From an uncultured Ruminococcus sp. (lineage in GTDB: Bacteria; Bacillota; Clostridia; Oscillospirales; CAG-272), in NCBI GenBank assembly GCA_902766575.1, contig CACXED010000237.1, forward strand, positions 1 through 6,648: DNA of 6,648 nucleotides, in the 5' to 3' direction. Position 1 is the first letter of the stretch. Each line of letters starts with the position of its first letter. Below are positions 1-6,603 of the stretch, in pieces. Position numbers and translations under genes: made by a program. The notes beneath the pieces were generated by a model. That model had not been told where the DNA came from and ran no database searches. It saw only the letters and a list, made by a program, of their open reading frames with translations.

Positions 1-414
1 CGTGTCGTCAAAATAGTCGACCGGATAAGCGTTACATTCGGGAACAGGCTGTGAAAAATCATAATCGGCGAGCTCCTCGGGCGGGATCGGCTCCTCCTTT
101 TTGGGAAGCTCAAGCTCGTAGATCCGGTCAGATGGCTCGTCCGGGCTGTTTTTTGCGGATATCGACGGGCTTACCGTCTCGACGTAGTCGAAATGGTAAT
201 CGGCTTTTAGAAACGAGCAGAACATCAGCGCCGCCAGTGACGCGAGCAGCAAAAGCAGCGCCTCTGTGATTATGTACGGATCGAACGCCGGTTCCTTTTG
301 CCGACCCTGCTGTCTGCCCGGCTGAACAGGCGGTCGGGACGGGCGGCGCTGACCCGGATTCTGCCCCTGAACGCGGTTGTAATTCTGAGTTGGACGGTTG
401 CTGCGGTTGTTCAA
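1..414 (-). CDS. Single-pass membrane protein, N-terminal part (gene runs off the left edge)
   Basis: I do not recognise the family. The 138 codons visible are open to the window edge with no stop, so the C-terminus is missing. The translation starts at a TTG, begins NNRSNRPTQNYN, and residues 1-42 are rich in Asn, Gln, Arg and Pro with no predicted fold, likely cytosolic. Residues about 47-69 (IITEALLLLLASLAALMFCS) form one hydrophobic membrane segment. After it comes an acidic, Pro-rich stretch (about 71-138, with KKEEPIPPEELADYDF) that probably lies outside the cell; the positive charge before the segment fits N-in orientation. The TTG start is supported by GGAGG eight bases upstream and by an in-frame TAG a little further up with no ATG or GTG between. 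A strong promoter lies just upstream. It is transcribed divergently from queH. The missing C-terminal domain would decide function; surface anchoring or a cell-envelope enzyme are both possible. Confidence 0.75.
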   Translation of the reverse strand, partial: MNNRSNRPTQNYNRVQGQNPGQRRPSRPPVQPGRQQGRQKEPAFDPYIITEALLLLLASLAALMFCSFLKADYHFDYVETVSPSISAKNSPDEPSDRIYELELPKKEEPIPPEELADYDFSQPVPECNAYPVDYFDDT

Positions 415-422
415 ATCAACAT

Positions 423-427
423 CCTCC
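423..427 (-). promoter_or_regulatory. Shine-Dalgarno site that fixes a TTG start
   Basis: GGAGG on the minus strand lies eight bases before TTG at 414-412, an ideal spacing. An ATG directly abutting the GGAGG (422-420) is in another frame and is closed after three codons by TGA at 413-411, so it cannot start the membrane protein. Confidence 0.75.
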
Positions 428-436
428 GGAACGAAA

Positions 437-466
437 TTGCGGCGATAAGCCTAATAATATTATTAT
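437..466 (+). promoter_or_regulatory. Possible weak rightward promoter for queH
   Basis: The best plus-strand candidate is TTGCGG (437-442), an 18-base spacer and TATTAT (461-466). The -35 matches the consensus poorly, and other TATTAT or TAATAT hexamers nearby (455-463) would serve equally well as a -10. A rightward promoter must lie here or inside the left gene, because queH is divergent from that gene. Confidence 0.3.
452..465. repeat. Perfect 14-bp AT-only palindrome in the divergent promoter region
   Basis: TAATAATATTATTA is its own reverse complement and overlaps the leftward -10 box at 462-467. It could simply be the AT-rich melting region shared by two divergent promoters, or a protein-binding site. 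The sequence is low in complexity, so symmetry alone is weak evidence for an operator. Confidence 0.5.
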
Positions 467-490
467 ACCACACAACAGAACAGACTTCAA
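462..490 (-). promoter_or_regulatory. Sigma-A type promoter of the leftward membrane-protein gene
   Basis: On the minus strand TTGAAG (490-485) is followed by a 17-base spacer and TATAAT (467-462), a consensus -10. The spacer ends in TGG, giving the extended -10 pattern TGnTATAAT. Transcription would begin near 455, leaving a leader of about 40 nt before the TTG start at 414. Confidence 0.8.
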
Positions 491-507
491 CATCTTTTTT
501 GAAAATT

Positions 508-1146
508 ATGAAAAGAAATTATCAGCTCGAGCTTGAAAACGAGCTTTCGGGCTTTGATGGAAAGCGCCGGCTGCTGCTGCACGCCTGCTGCGCGCCCTGC
601 TCGAGCTATGTGCTCGAGTACCTGACCGGGCGGTTCGACATCACGGTCTACTTCTATAACCCGAACATCACCGACCCGGACGAATATAAAAAACGCTTTT
701 GTGAGCTGGAGCGGCTGATCTCGCTCCTGCCGCATGAGAATAAGATCGACCTTATCGACGGCGGATACGACCCGGCGGCGTTTCTTGAGAGCTCGCGCGG
801 ACTCGAGACGCTTCGCGAAGGCGGAGAGAGATGCTTTCGCTGCTATCGGCTGAGACTGACCCGGACGGCGGAGTATATGGCGTCGCGTCGCGGAGAGTTT
901 GACTATTTCGCGACGACGCTGACCGTCAGCCCGCACAAAAACGCGGAGAAGCTCAACGAGATCGGCTTTGAGCTCGCCGGGAAATATGGGCTGCGCTGGC
1001 TGCCGTCGGACTTCAAGAAGCGCGAGGGCTACAAGCGCTCGATCGAGCTTTCGCGGATATATGAGCTCTACCGTCAGAGCTTCTGCGGCTGTGAGTTCTC
1101 GCGACGGCTGAGCAGGGAATATGAAGAACAGAACAGAAACAATTGA
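508..1146 (+). CDS. queH: Epoxyqueuosine reductase QueH
   Basis: QueH (DUF208 family) reduces epoxyqueuosine to queuosine at wobble position 34 of tRNAs for Asp, Asn, His and Tyr, the last step of queuosine synthesis; it is unrelated to the cobalamin-dependent QueG. The 212-residue product has the family's cysteine signature: HACCAPC near the N-terminus (C27, C28, C31), CFRC (C109, C112), and the C-terminal SFCGCEFS (C193, C195). In characterised QueH, conserved cysteines hold a [4Fe-4S] cluster and an adjacent iron; which ones do so here is inference. Other family-like segments are VYFYNPNI (47-54), ATTLTVSPHKN (135-145) and DFKKREGYKRSIELS (168-182). Length is normal. The frame is open upstream to 298, but that stretch lies across the promoter region and antisense to the membrane-protein gene, so ATG 508 is chosen, where family similarity begins. 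No good Shine-Dalgarno precedes it; an in-frame TTG at 499 is an alternative. Its end overlaps the next gene by 26 bp, indicating cotranscription. Confidence 0.93.
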   Translation: MKRNYQLELENELSGFDGKRRLLLHACCAPCSSYVLEYLTGRFDITVYFYNPNITDPDEYKKRFCELERLISLLPHENKIDLIDGGYDPAAFLESSRGLETLREGGERCFRCYRLRLTRTAEYMASRRGEFDYFATTLTVSPHKNAEKLNEIGFELAGKYGLRWLPSDFKKREGYKRSIELSRIYELYRQSFCGCEFSRRLSREYEEQNRNN

Positions 1147-1828
1147 AGCGCTCGGGTTCAGCTTTGGAGTGATACGCTCCGCGCGTCGGCGGACGGTCGA
1201 GATCCGCGCAGGCGATAACGGACTTGAGATCCTCTGCCCGGTCGGAGTACCCAAATCGGAGCTGATCAGAATTGTCGGCGAACACTCCGGGCGGATAGCC
1301 GAAATATTGCTCCGCGCGGATGAGCAGAGCCGCAGACGCGAGAGCTTCAGTCTTGACGTCGGTGACGAGATCAGATATCTCGGTCGTAAAATACCGCTCA
1401 GAGGGCGAGAGGGAAATCTCATCGGCTATGATAACGACTGCTTTTTCGTCCCGGAAAAGCTCCCTCCCGAGCGTATTATCGGCGAGGTCGAGCGGATTTA
1501 CCGGCTCGCGGCGAAGAATTACATCATTCCACGGACATACGAGTTAGCTTTGGAGATGAAGCTCAGACCGGCGTCGATAAAGATCAACGGCGCGCGGACG
1601 CACTGGGCGACCTGCTCGGCAAAGGGAGGGCTGAACTTCACATGGTTCACGGTGATGGCTGAGCCGTCGGCGATAGATTATATCATCATCCACGAGCTCT
1701 GCCACATGACAGAGCTGAATCACTCGCCGCGCTTCTGGAAGCTCGTCGCCGAGCGCTGTCCCGATTATAAGGAAAAGAAAAAGTACCTCGACGACCTCTG
1801 GCGCGAGATACTTTCCGAAAACTGGTGA
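1121..1828 (+). CDS. YgjP/DUF45-type (M48-like) zinc metallopeptidase family protein
   Basis: The 235-residue protein matches the YgjP-like (DUF45) metallopeptidase family over its full length. It opens with the typical N-terminal segment carrying basic residues before a strand (IRSARRRTVEIRAGDNG, about 18-34), then a central helical part, and then the signature block: HWATCSAKGGLNFTW (161-175), IDYIIIHELCHM (185-196) and NHSPRFWKLV (200-209). HELCH gives H191, E192 and H195 as zinc ligands and catalytic glutamate; H201 is the likely third ligand by family pattern (inference). No signal peptide or membrane segment is seen, so it should be cytosolic. The substrate is unknown; the E. coli relative YgjP has been described as a UTP pyrophosphatase, so peptidase activity should not be assumed. 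ATG 1121 is preceded by only a weak site (AGGGAAT), and the 26-bp overlap with queH suggests translational coupling. Confidence 0.9.
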   Translation: MKNRTETIEALGFSFGVIRSARRRTVEIRAGDNGLEILCPVGVPKSELIRIVGEHSGRIAEILLRADEQSRRRESFSLDVGDEIRYLGRKIPLRGREGNLIGYDNDCFFVPEKLPPERIIGEVERIYRLAAKNYIIPRTYELALEMKLRPASIKINGARTHWATCSAKGGLNFTWFTVMAEPSAIDYIIIHELCHMTELNHSPRFWKLVAERCPDYKEKKKYLDDLWREILSENW

Positions 1829-1860
1829 GGATCTCCGCCAAACGGCGGAGATCCGATTTT
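1829..1860. terminator. Strong intrinsic hairpin between convergent genes, probably bidirectional
   Basis: GGATCTCCGCC (1829-1839) pairs perfectly with GGCGGAGATCC (1844-1854) across an AAAC loop. The stem begins directly after the TGA of the metallopeptidase-like gene and is followed on the plus strand by GATTTT (1855-1860), whose last T belongs to the stop codon of the opposing lipoprotein gene. Reading leftward, a short TTTT run occurs nine bases past the stem. Both U-tracts are short, but the 11-bp GC-rich stem and its placement in a 31-bp gap between converging genes make a shared terminator the best reading. Confidence 0.8.
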
Positions 1861-4196
1861 CAGCTGATTTCCGAAATATAGATCGAGACGCGATCCTGTA
1901 TGACCTTTACTGTCTCGTCGAGGGATTTTGCGTCGGAATAATACATCGCGGCTTCCTCGTTGATTATCTCAAAGACCTTGTTATTGAGATCCGGGAGCGC
2001 CTGCGCGCCGTTTATAAGCTCCTTGAGCGCGGCTGCGTCCTCCTCTGTGACCTGCTTTAGAACGCCTTCCTGCTTTCCGTAGCGCTTCCACATTCTTTCG
2101 AGACTCTCCATGACCTCATCGTAGGTCATGCCTTTTCCGAAGCCCGACGAGCCGTTGCCGTAGAAATAGTTCCAGCTGCCGATATCCTCCTCGCAGCTCT
2201 CGTCAAACCTCTCGATATTGGACGGGAAGCCGTTGCGGAAGCCTCCGATCCCGATATCCGACTCCGACATATATTTGATGAACTCCCACGCGCCCTGTTT
2301 GACGGGGCTGTTTTGGGTTATGCCGAAGCTCATGCCGGGTCGGATTATCGTTCCGTTGCCCTTTGTGGTTGGATAGCCGATGAACACGACCTCGCCGTCC
2401 TCGCCGCAGCTGACCGTAGCTCTGGTATAGGTGTCGAGCGAGTAAATGCTGCCGTCGCTTCCGTTCAGAGCGATTTTGCCTTCCCGGAAGGGCTTTCCCG
2501 CGTCTTCCTCGTAGTCGGCGAGATCGTCTCCCGACAGCGTGGAGGAGTAGCTGAACTGCTCGGGAGTGCTTTTCGCCAGCTCGAGAAGCTGTCTGAACTC
2601 GTCGCTGTCAAAGCTGCAGGCCGCCTTTTTGTAGTCGATGAAGCTGTCGAGCGAGCAGGCGAGCGCCAGATAGATCAGCATATCGCGGCTCATGTAGTCG
2701 CTGAGATACACGCCTGAGGGCAGGGAGGACGCGTACTCGATGAACTTCTTCGCGTCCCAGCTATCGAAGTCGACAAGCTCGCGGTTGGCGAGTATGGTTC
2801 CCACTGTGAAGTTTATCATGAACTCGCAGAGCTCGCCCTTGGCGTTTGTAAACTCGTCGAATATGCAGTCAAAGTATTTCGAGCGGTCAAAGCTCTCGTC
2901 CTTGTCGATCAGCCTGTTAAGATCGTAAAAGCAGCCCTGAGCAAGCCAGTCGCCGCTCTTGTCGAAATGCGAAAGCAGGACGATATCGGGCGCGGTCCCG
3001 GCGAGCAGATCCTTTTCGAGCTGCCCCTCGCCGTAGTAATCGTCGTCTGTAGAAAACCGGGTGTAGTCGATAAGCTCCACGCGGTATTCGTCGCTCGAGC
3101 GGTTGAACCTGACGGCGTTCGATTCGAGCAGGCCGTCGCCGTTAAGCGTCAGCGCGATCCTTATCACATAGCGCTCGGGTATCTCCTCATCCGGGATACG
3201 GTTGAGTATCAGCAGCTCGGGGGAGGAATCGTCGTACCTGAAATCATGGCTGTAGCAGACCACCGTGTCGGCGTCGATTATCGCGAGACTGCGCACCGCG
3301 TTCGGGTTGACGTCAGAGTTTATAAAGTTCAGAAGCTCGGTCGGCTCGGAGTCGGTCGAGTTGAAGCCGTACAGCGACGTCGAGTTGCTCAGATACAGGT
3401 CGTAGCCCTTTCCGAAGTACAGGTCGGCGTTCCGGAAGCTGCTCGCGTCGGGAAGCGGGACGTTATCGCCGAAGTCCTTTTTTGCGACGTCAATATAGCG
3501 TACCTGCTTGCCGCCCGACTCGTAGTCGTAATAGGAGGCGCAGACCCTGCCGTCCGAGACAGACACGAGCGTGTCTACATAGTCGCTGACCTCAAGCTCA
3601 AAGAGATAATTCATGTCCCGGTCGAGCACGGCTATAGCCGAATCGCTGCTTATGTATACATTCCCGTCGCCGTCGGCGGCGAAATTGCCGACATAGAAAT
3701 TGTTTCTCCTCGAAAACGTGTCGCTGCCGGAGGACTCAAGAACCGCTCCGATGTCGCCGCAGATCGTCTCAGAGACGCCGTCGGTCATGCGGTCGATCCG
3801 GTAGAACGACTGCTCGGTTTCCTCGTTGTAGCCGTTGATGAGCAGGAGCAGACTGTTGCCGGAGGCCGCGATCTTATTGATGTACTCGTTTTTGCCGCGG
3901 GGCTCGATGACCGTCTTTTCGAACGTCCCGGTCCCGGCGTCGACATTGAGCAGGACATATTGATACGGGTAGTCCTCGTTTTCGACCGTCTCGCGGGCTA
4001 AAACTGCCGCGCCGTTTCCAAGGGATACCATCATTGACGGGTCAATGTCCTCGCCGAGCTCGATCGAGGTCGCCTTGTAGACGTGATCGACGCGGGATTT
4101 TTCCGGCTCCGGCTCCTTTGAGCCGCAGGACGCGAGGGGCAGAGCGGTGACCGCGACCGCCGCGGTCAGAATGAATGAAAGCATACGGGTTTTCAT
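1860..4196 (-). CDS. Large lipoprotein: propeller-like N-terminal half plus ABC solute-binding-protein-like C-terminal half (copy A)
   Basis: This 778-residue protein has a bacterial lipoprotein signal: MKTR, a hydrophobic core, then LPLASC with the acylated cysteine at C24, so it should be anchored on the outer face of the membrane. Residues 25-36 form a charged linker (GSKEPEPEKSRV). Residues about 45-330 show short beta-strands and repeated turns (AASGNSLLLLI, ADGDGNVYISS, SVSDGRVCAS) like a beta-propeller. Residues about 342-655 resemble a family 1 solute-binding protein: NGDGLLESNAVRFNR, GTAPDIVLLS (400-409), CFYDLNRLID, SFGITQNSPVKQGAWEFIKY (623-642). The C-terminal tail (755-776) ends in QDRVSIYISE, as in many clostridial binding proteins. 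Ligand is unknown; carbohydrate or peptide are guesses. No catalytic motif is seen. AAAGGA lies eight bases before the ATG, and the gap to the upstream paralogue is 26 nt with no promoter, so both are on one transcript. The two copies match by eye at roughly half their residues almost without gaps. Confidence 0.88.
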   Translation of the reverse strand: MKTRMLSFILTAAVAVTALPLASCGSKEPEPEKSRVDHVYKATSIELGEDIDPSMMVSLGNGAAVLARETVENEDYPYQYVLLNVDAGTGTFEKTVIEPRGKNEYINKIAASGNSLLLLINGYNEETEQSFYRIDRMTDGVSETICGDIGAVLESSGSDTFSRRNNFYVGNFAADGDGNVYISSDSAIAVLDRDMNYLFELEVSDYVDTLVSVSDGRVCASYYDYESGGKQVRYIDVAKKDFGDNVPLPDASSFRNADLYFGKGYDLYLSNSTSLYGFNSTDSEPTELLNFINSDVNPNAVRSLAIIDADTVVCYSHDFRYDDSSPELLILNRIPDEEIPERYVIRIALTLNGDGLLESNAVRFNRSSDEYRVELIDYTRFSTDDDYYGEGQLEKDLLAGTAPDIVLLSHFDKSGDWLAQGCFYDLNRLIDKDESFDRSKYFDCIFDEFTNAKGELCEFMINFTVGTILANRELVDFDSWDAKKFIEYASSLPSGVYLSDYMSRDMLIYLALACSLDSFIDYKKAACSFDSDEFRQLLELAKSTPEQFSYSSTLSGDDLADYEEDAGKPFREGKIALNGSDGSIYSLDTYTRATVSCGEDGEVVFIGYPTTKGNGTIIRPGMSFGITQNSPVKQGAWEFIKYMSESDIGIGGFRNGFPSNIERFDESCEEDIGSWNYFYGNGSSGFGKGMTYDEVMESLERMWKRYGKQEGVLKQVTEEDAAALKELINGAQALPDLNNKVFEIINEEAAMYYSDAKSLDETVKVIQDRVSIYISEIS
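1879..1937. repeat. 59-bp direct repeat (one mismatch), copy in lipoprotein A
   Basis: This block matches 4242-4300 at 58 of 59 bases; the single difference is in the GACCTT(T/A)ACTG segment and is synonymous. It encodes the C-terminal tail from SDAKSL to VSIY. Confidence 0.93.
4068..4142. repeat. 75-bp perfect direct repeat, copy in lipoprotein A
   Basis: This block is base-for-base identical to 6416-6490. It encodes the end of the signal peptide, the lipobox cysteine and the charged linker up to HVYKAT. One mismatch follows at 4143 and similarity then decays. Confidence 0.95.
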
Positions 4197-4204
4197 GCTG
4201 TCAG

Positions 4205-4210
4205 TCCTTT
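4205..4210 (-). promoter_or_regulatory. Ribosome binding site of lipoprotein copy A
   Basis: AAAGGA on the minus strand lies eight bases before the ATG at 4196-4194, inside the 26-nt gap after the stop of copy B. It supports the chosen start and independent translation initiation of the second cistron. Confidence 0.7.
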
Positions 4211-4222
4211 CTGGTAAAATTT

Positions 4223-6544
4223 TCAGCTTTTTTCGGATATGTAGATCGAGACGCGATCCTGTATGACCTTAACTGTCTCGTCGAGGGATTTTGCGTCGGA
4301 GAAGTACATCGCGCTCTCCTCGCTGATGATCTCGAATATCTTATCGCTGCCGTCCGGGATGGAGCCGGCGCTCTCGATGATCGCGCGCAGAGCGGCAGTG
4401 TCCTTTTCGGTGAGCACATATACCACTCCGTCGCCGCGCTTTTTCATGTCTTCTATCGCCGAGTCGCTGAGATTAGTGCTGCTCCAGCCGCCGGTGAATT
4501 TGAAATTATATACGCGGTCATAGTTGTAGGCGCACTCGTCCTCATAGACCGCGATGCAGGACGATAAGCCTCTGCGGTCGCCCGAGTCCCTGTTGCTCCT
4601 GCGCTCCGAGAAGTATTTGATGAACTCCCACGCGCCCTTTTTGACGAGACTTGTCTTGGTGATGCCGAAGCTCGTGCGGGAGTTGATGATCGTTCCGCTG
4701 CCCTCGGATACCGGATAGCCGATGAAGATAACGTCGTCAAGCTCGTCGGAGCTTTTGATAAAGTTGACCTTCTGCGATATCAGATCGGACAGCGCATAGA
4801 TCGACCGTTTTGCGAGCATCAGCTTGTTTTCGCGCAGCGGCTTGTTGGAGTCCGCGTTGTAGTCGGCAAGGTCGTCGCCCGACAGGGTATCCGAGTATTT
4901 GAATTCCTCGGGCATACTCTTTGCGTACTCAAGCAGCTTTCTGAACACCGGGCTGTCAAAGCTGCACTCAGCCTTTTCGTAGTCGACAAAGCTGTCCATC
5001 GAGCAGGAGAGCGCGAGATTTATCAGTCCGTCCCGGCTGATATTGTTGATGAGATATTCGCCGTCGCCAAGTCCCGCGGCGAAATCAATGAATTTCCCGG
5101 CGTCCCAGCTCTCAAAGCCGAGGTTCGAGCGCTTGGCCGCGTAGGTGGACAGACCAAAGCGCGCGATGAACTGGTACATTTTGCCGTCGCTGTAGGTTCC
5201 GGCGTCGAGCACGCTGGAAAAGTACTTTGAGCGGTCAAAGCTCTCGTCGTTATTGATGATCTCGTTGAGATCGGCAAAGGCTCCCTGCGCGATCAGCTCG
5301 CTTTTGTTGGAGAAGCTGTTCAGCATGACGATATCCGGGCCGTCTCCCGCGATGATCTCGTTCTGAAGCTGATTCTCGCTCGCCGTATAGTCGTCGGAGG
5401 TATTGTAGGACGAGTAGTCCTTAAGCACGACGCGGTATTCGTCGCTCATGCGGTTGAACTTTACCGCCGCTGATTCGATAGCTCCGTCTCCGTTCATTTC
5501 ATAGGCGACGTTGATCAGATACTTTTCGGGGATCTCCTCCTCGGGTATCTGCTTCAGGAACAGCAGACAGGGCGGATCCTCGGACATGAATTCGTAGGTG
5601 TAGCAGACCATGCGCGTGCTGTCGATGATTGCGAGATTCCGCACCGAGTCGGGCGTGATGTCCGAATTGACCCAGTTGACGAGCACGGTAGGCTCGGCGT
5701 CGCCCTCGGAATAGCCGCAGAGCAGACCCGAGGCGCTGTAATAAATGTCAAAACCCGGTCCGATATAGAGTTTTGCGTTCCTGATACTGTCGGAATCGGG
5801 CAGAGCTATCGGATCGCCCAGCCCGCGCTTTTCGAAGTCGATATAGCAGAGCGTATTTCCGTTCTGGAGGTCGTCGTAGGTGACGCAGATCCTGCCGTCC
5901 GCGCTCGCGCTGATATTGCGCAGGTAGCCGCTGATCTCGATCTCAAAGAGCTTTTTCAGCGTCCTGTCGAAAACGCAGATAGCGGAGCTGGTCGCGATGA
6001 CGATATTGTCCTCCCGGTCGATGGCAAGGTACTGGACGTAAAAATTCCTTCCGCCGAATACCGAGTCCTCTCCGGTGGAGTCGAACAGCTCGGCGAGATC
6101 CTCGGCAAGCGGCTCAAAGCTGTCCCCGGCGACCTTTTCAAGGCTGAATATTGATTTCCCGTTTTCCATATCGTAGGAATTGATCAGCGCGAGAAAGCTG
6201 CCGTCCGAGAAGCGCGCGATATTGCTCAGATAATGTTCCCGGCTCAATTCCGGAAGCGGCGACGAGGTAAACTCGCCGGTCTCGCCGTCGATATCGCAGA
6301 TGAGGTAACGGACGACGCCCTTTTCGCTGTCGATCGTCTCGGAGCAGAGGACAGAGACTCCCGTATCCGACGGCATCAGCCTGTTGAAGCTGACGTCCTC
6401 GCCGAGGTCGATTTCGGTCGCCTTGTAGACGTGATCGACGCGGGATTTTTCCGGCTCCGGCTCCTTTGAGCCGCAGGACGCGAGGGGCAGCGCGGTTATC
6501 ATCAGCGCCGCGGTGAGGATTATAGACATCAGTTGCTTTTTCAA
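4223..6544 (-). CDS. Large lipoprotein: propeller-like N-terminal half plus ABC solute-binding-protein-like C-terminal half (copy B, first gene of the operon)
   Basis: This 773-residue protein is a tandem paralogue of the next gene downstream. The start is TTG 6544: it gives MKKQLMSIILTAALMITALP and then LASC with C24 as the lipidated residue, exactly the position in copy A, and AAAGGAG lies ten bases upstream. An in-frame TTG at 6604 overlaps the -10 box and cannot be transcribed from that promoter; the internal ATG at 6529 would drop the lysines of the signal peptide. The N-terminal half (about 45-330) has propeller-like motifs (ARFSDGSFLALI, IDREDNIVIATSS, ASADGRICVTYDD). The C-terminal half (about 342-650) is solute-binding-protein-like: NGDGAIESAAVKFNRMSDEY, GDGPDIVMLNSF (400-411), TSFGITKTSLVKKGAWEFIK. 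The tail (749-771) is almost identical to that of copy A. Divergence is greatest around 640-715, just after the AWEFIKY motif. Ligand unknown. Driven by a near-consensus promoter at the right edge of the window. Confidence 0.88.
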   Translation of the reverse strand: MKKQLMSIILTAALMITALPLASCGSKEPEPEKSRVDHVYKATEIDLGEDVSFNRLMPSDTGVSVLCSETIDSEKGVVRYLICDIDGETGEFTSSPLPELSREHYLSNIARFSDGSFLALINSYDMENGKSIFSLEKVAGDSFEPLAEDLAELFDSTGEDSVFGGRNFYVQYLAIDREDNIVIATSSAICVFDRTLKKLFEIEISGYLRNISASADGRICVTYDDLQNGNTLCYIDFEKRGLGDPIALPDSDSIRNAKLYIGPGFDIYYSASGLLCGYSEGDAEPTVLVNWVNSDITPDSVRNLAIIDSTRMVCYTYEFMSEDPPCLLFLKQIPEEEIPEKYLINVAYEMNGDGAIESAAVKFNRMSDEYRVVLKDYSSYNTSDDYTASENQLQNEIIAGDGPDIVMLNSFSNKSELIAQGAFADLNEIINNDESFDRSKYFSSVLDAGTYSDGKMYQFIARFGLSTYAAKRSNLGFESWDAGKFIDFAAGLGDGEYLINNISRDGLINLALSCSMDSFVDYEKAECSFDSPVFRKLLEYAKSMPEEFKYSDTLSGDDLADYNADSNKPLRENKLMLAKRSIYALSDLISQKVNFIKSSDELDDVIFIGYPVSEGSGTIINSRTSFGITKTSLVKKGAWEFIKYFSERRSNRDSGDRRGLSSCIAVYEDECAYNYDRVYNFKFTGGWSSTNLSDSAIEDMKKRGDGVVYVLTEKDTAALRAIIESAGSIPDGSDKIFEIISEESAMYFSDAKSLDETVKVIQDRVSIYISEKS
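4242..4300. repeat. 59-bp direct repeat (one mismatch), copy in lipoprotein B
   Basis: Counterpart of 1879-1937, again at the extreme 3' end of the gene. With the 75-bp pair it brackets each lipoprotein gene by near-identical ends about 2.1-2.2 kb apart. Confidence 0.93.
6416..6490. repeat. 75-bp perfect direct repeat, copy in lipoprotein B
   Basis: Identical to 4068-4142, including every synonymous site of 25 codons. The base on each flank differs between the copies. Confidence 0.95.
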
Positions 6545-6554
6545 ATTGATTTCG

Positions 6555-6561
6555 CTCCTTT
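6555..6561 (-). promoter_or_regulatory. Ribosome binding site that fixes the TTG start of copy B
   Basis: AAAGGAG on the minus strand ends ten bases before TTG 6544. No comparable site precedes the other in-frame candidates at 6604 or 6529. Confidence 0.7.
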
Positions 6562-6603
6562 CAGAATGTTGAAGATGTAAAGCTCTATTTTGGTCGTACT
6601 TCA

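Noticed and set aside
298..507. N-terminal extension of queH in the same frame
   Set aside because: It crosses the divergent promoter and runs antisense to the membrane-protein gene; the extra 70 residues do not look like QueH, whose similarity starts after ATG 508.
487..1422. 311-codon open frame on the minus strand across queH and the metallopeptidase-like gene
   Set aside because: It is antisense to two genes with recognised motifs, spans their junction, and reads as Arg/Ala/Leu-rich shadow sequence with no domain.
2967..4001. 344-codon open frame on the plus strand opposite lipoprotein A
   Set aside because: It lies wholly antisense to a gene with clear signal peptide and family motifs, has no ribosome binding site, and its Val/Arg-rich composition is what the complement of this codon usage gives.
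4197..4222. Separate promoter or terminator between the two lipoprotein genes
   Set aside because: The 26-nt gap holds only a ribosome binding site; no -35/-10 pair or hairpin is visible.
4175..4567. 130-codon open frame on the plus strand across the gap between the lipoproteins
   Set aside because: It is antisense to the start of copy A, the intergenic gap and the end of copy B, with no initiation signals or recognisable protein.
1860..6544. The tandem paralogues as a mobile element or composite transposon because of direct repeats
   Set aside because: The repeats are coding sequence inside the genes at equivalent positions, with no transposase, terminal inverted repeats or target-site duplication seen.
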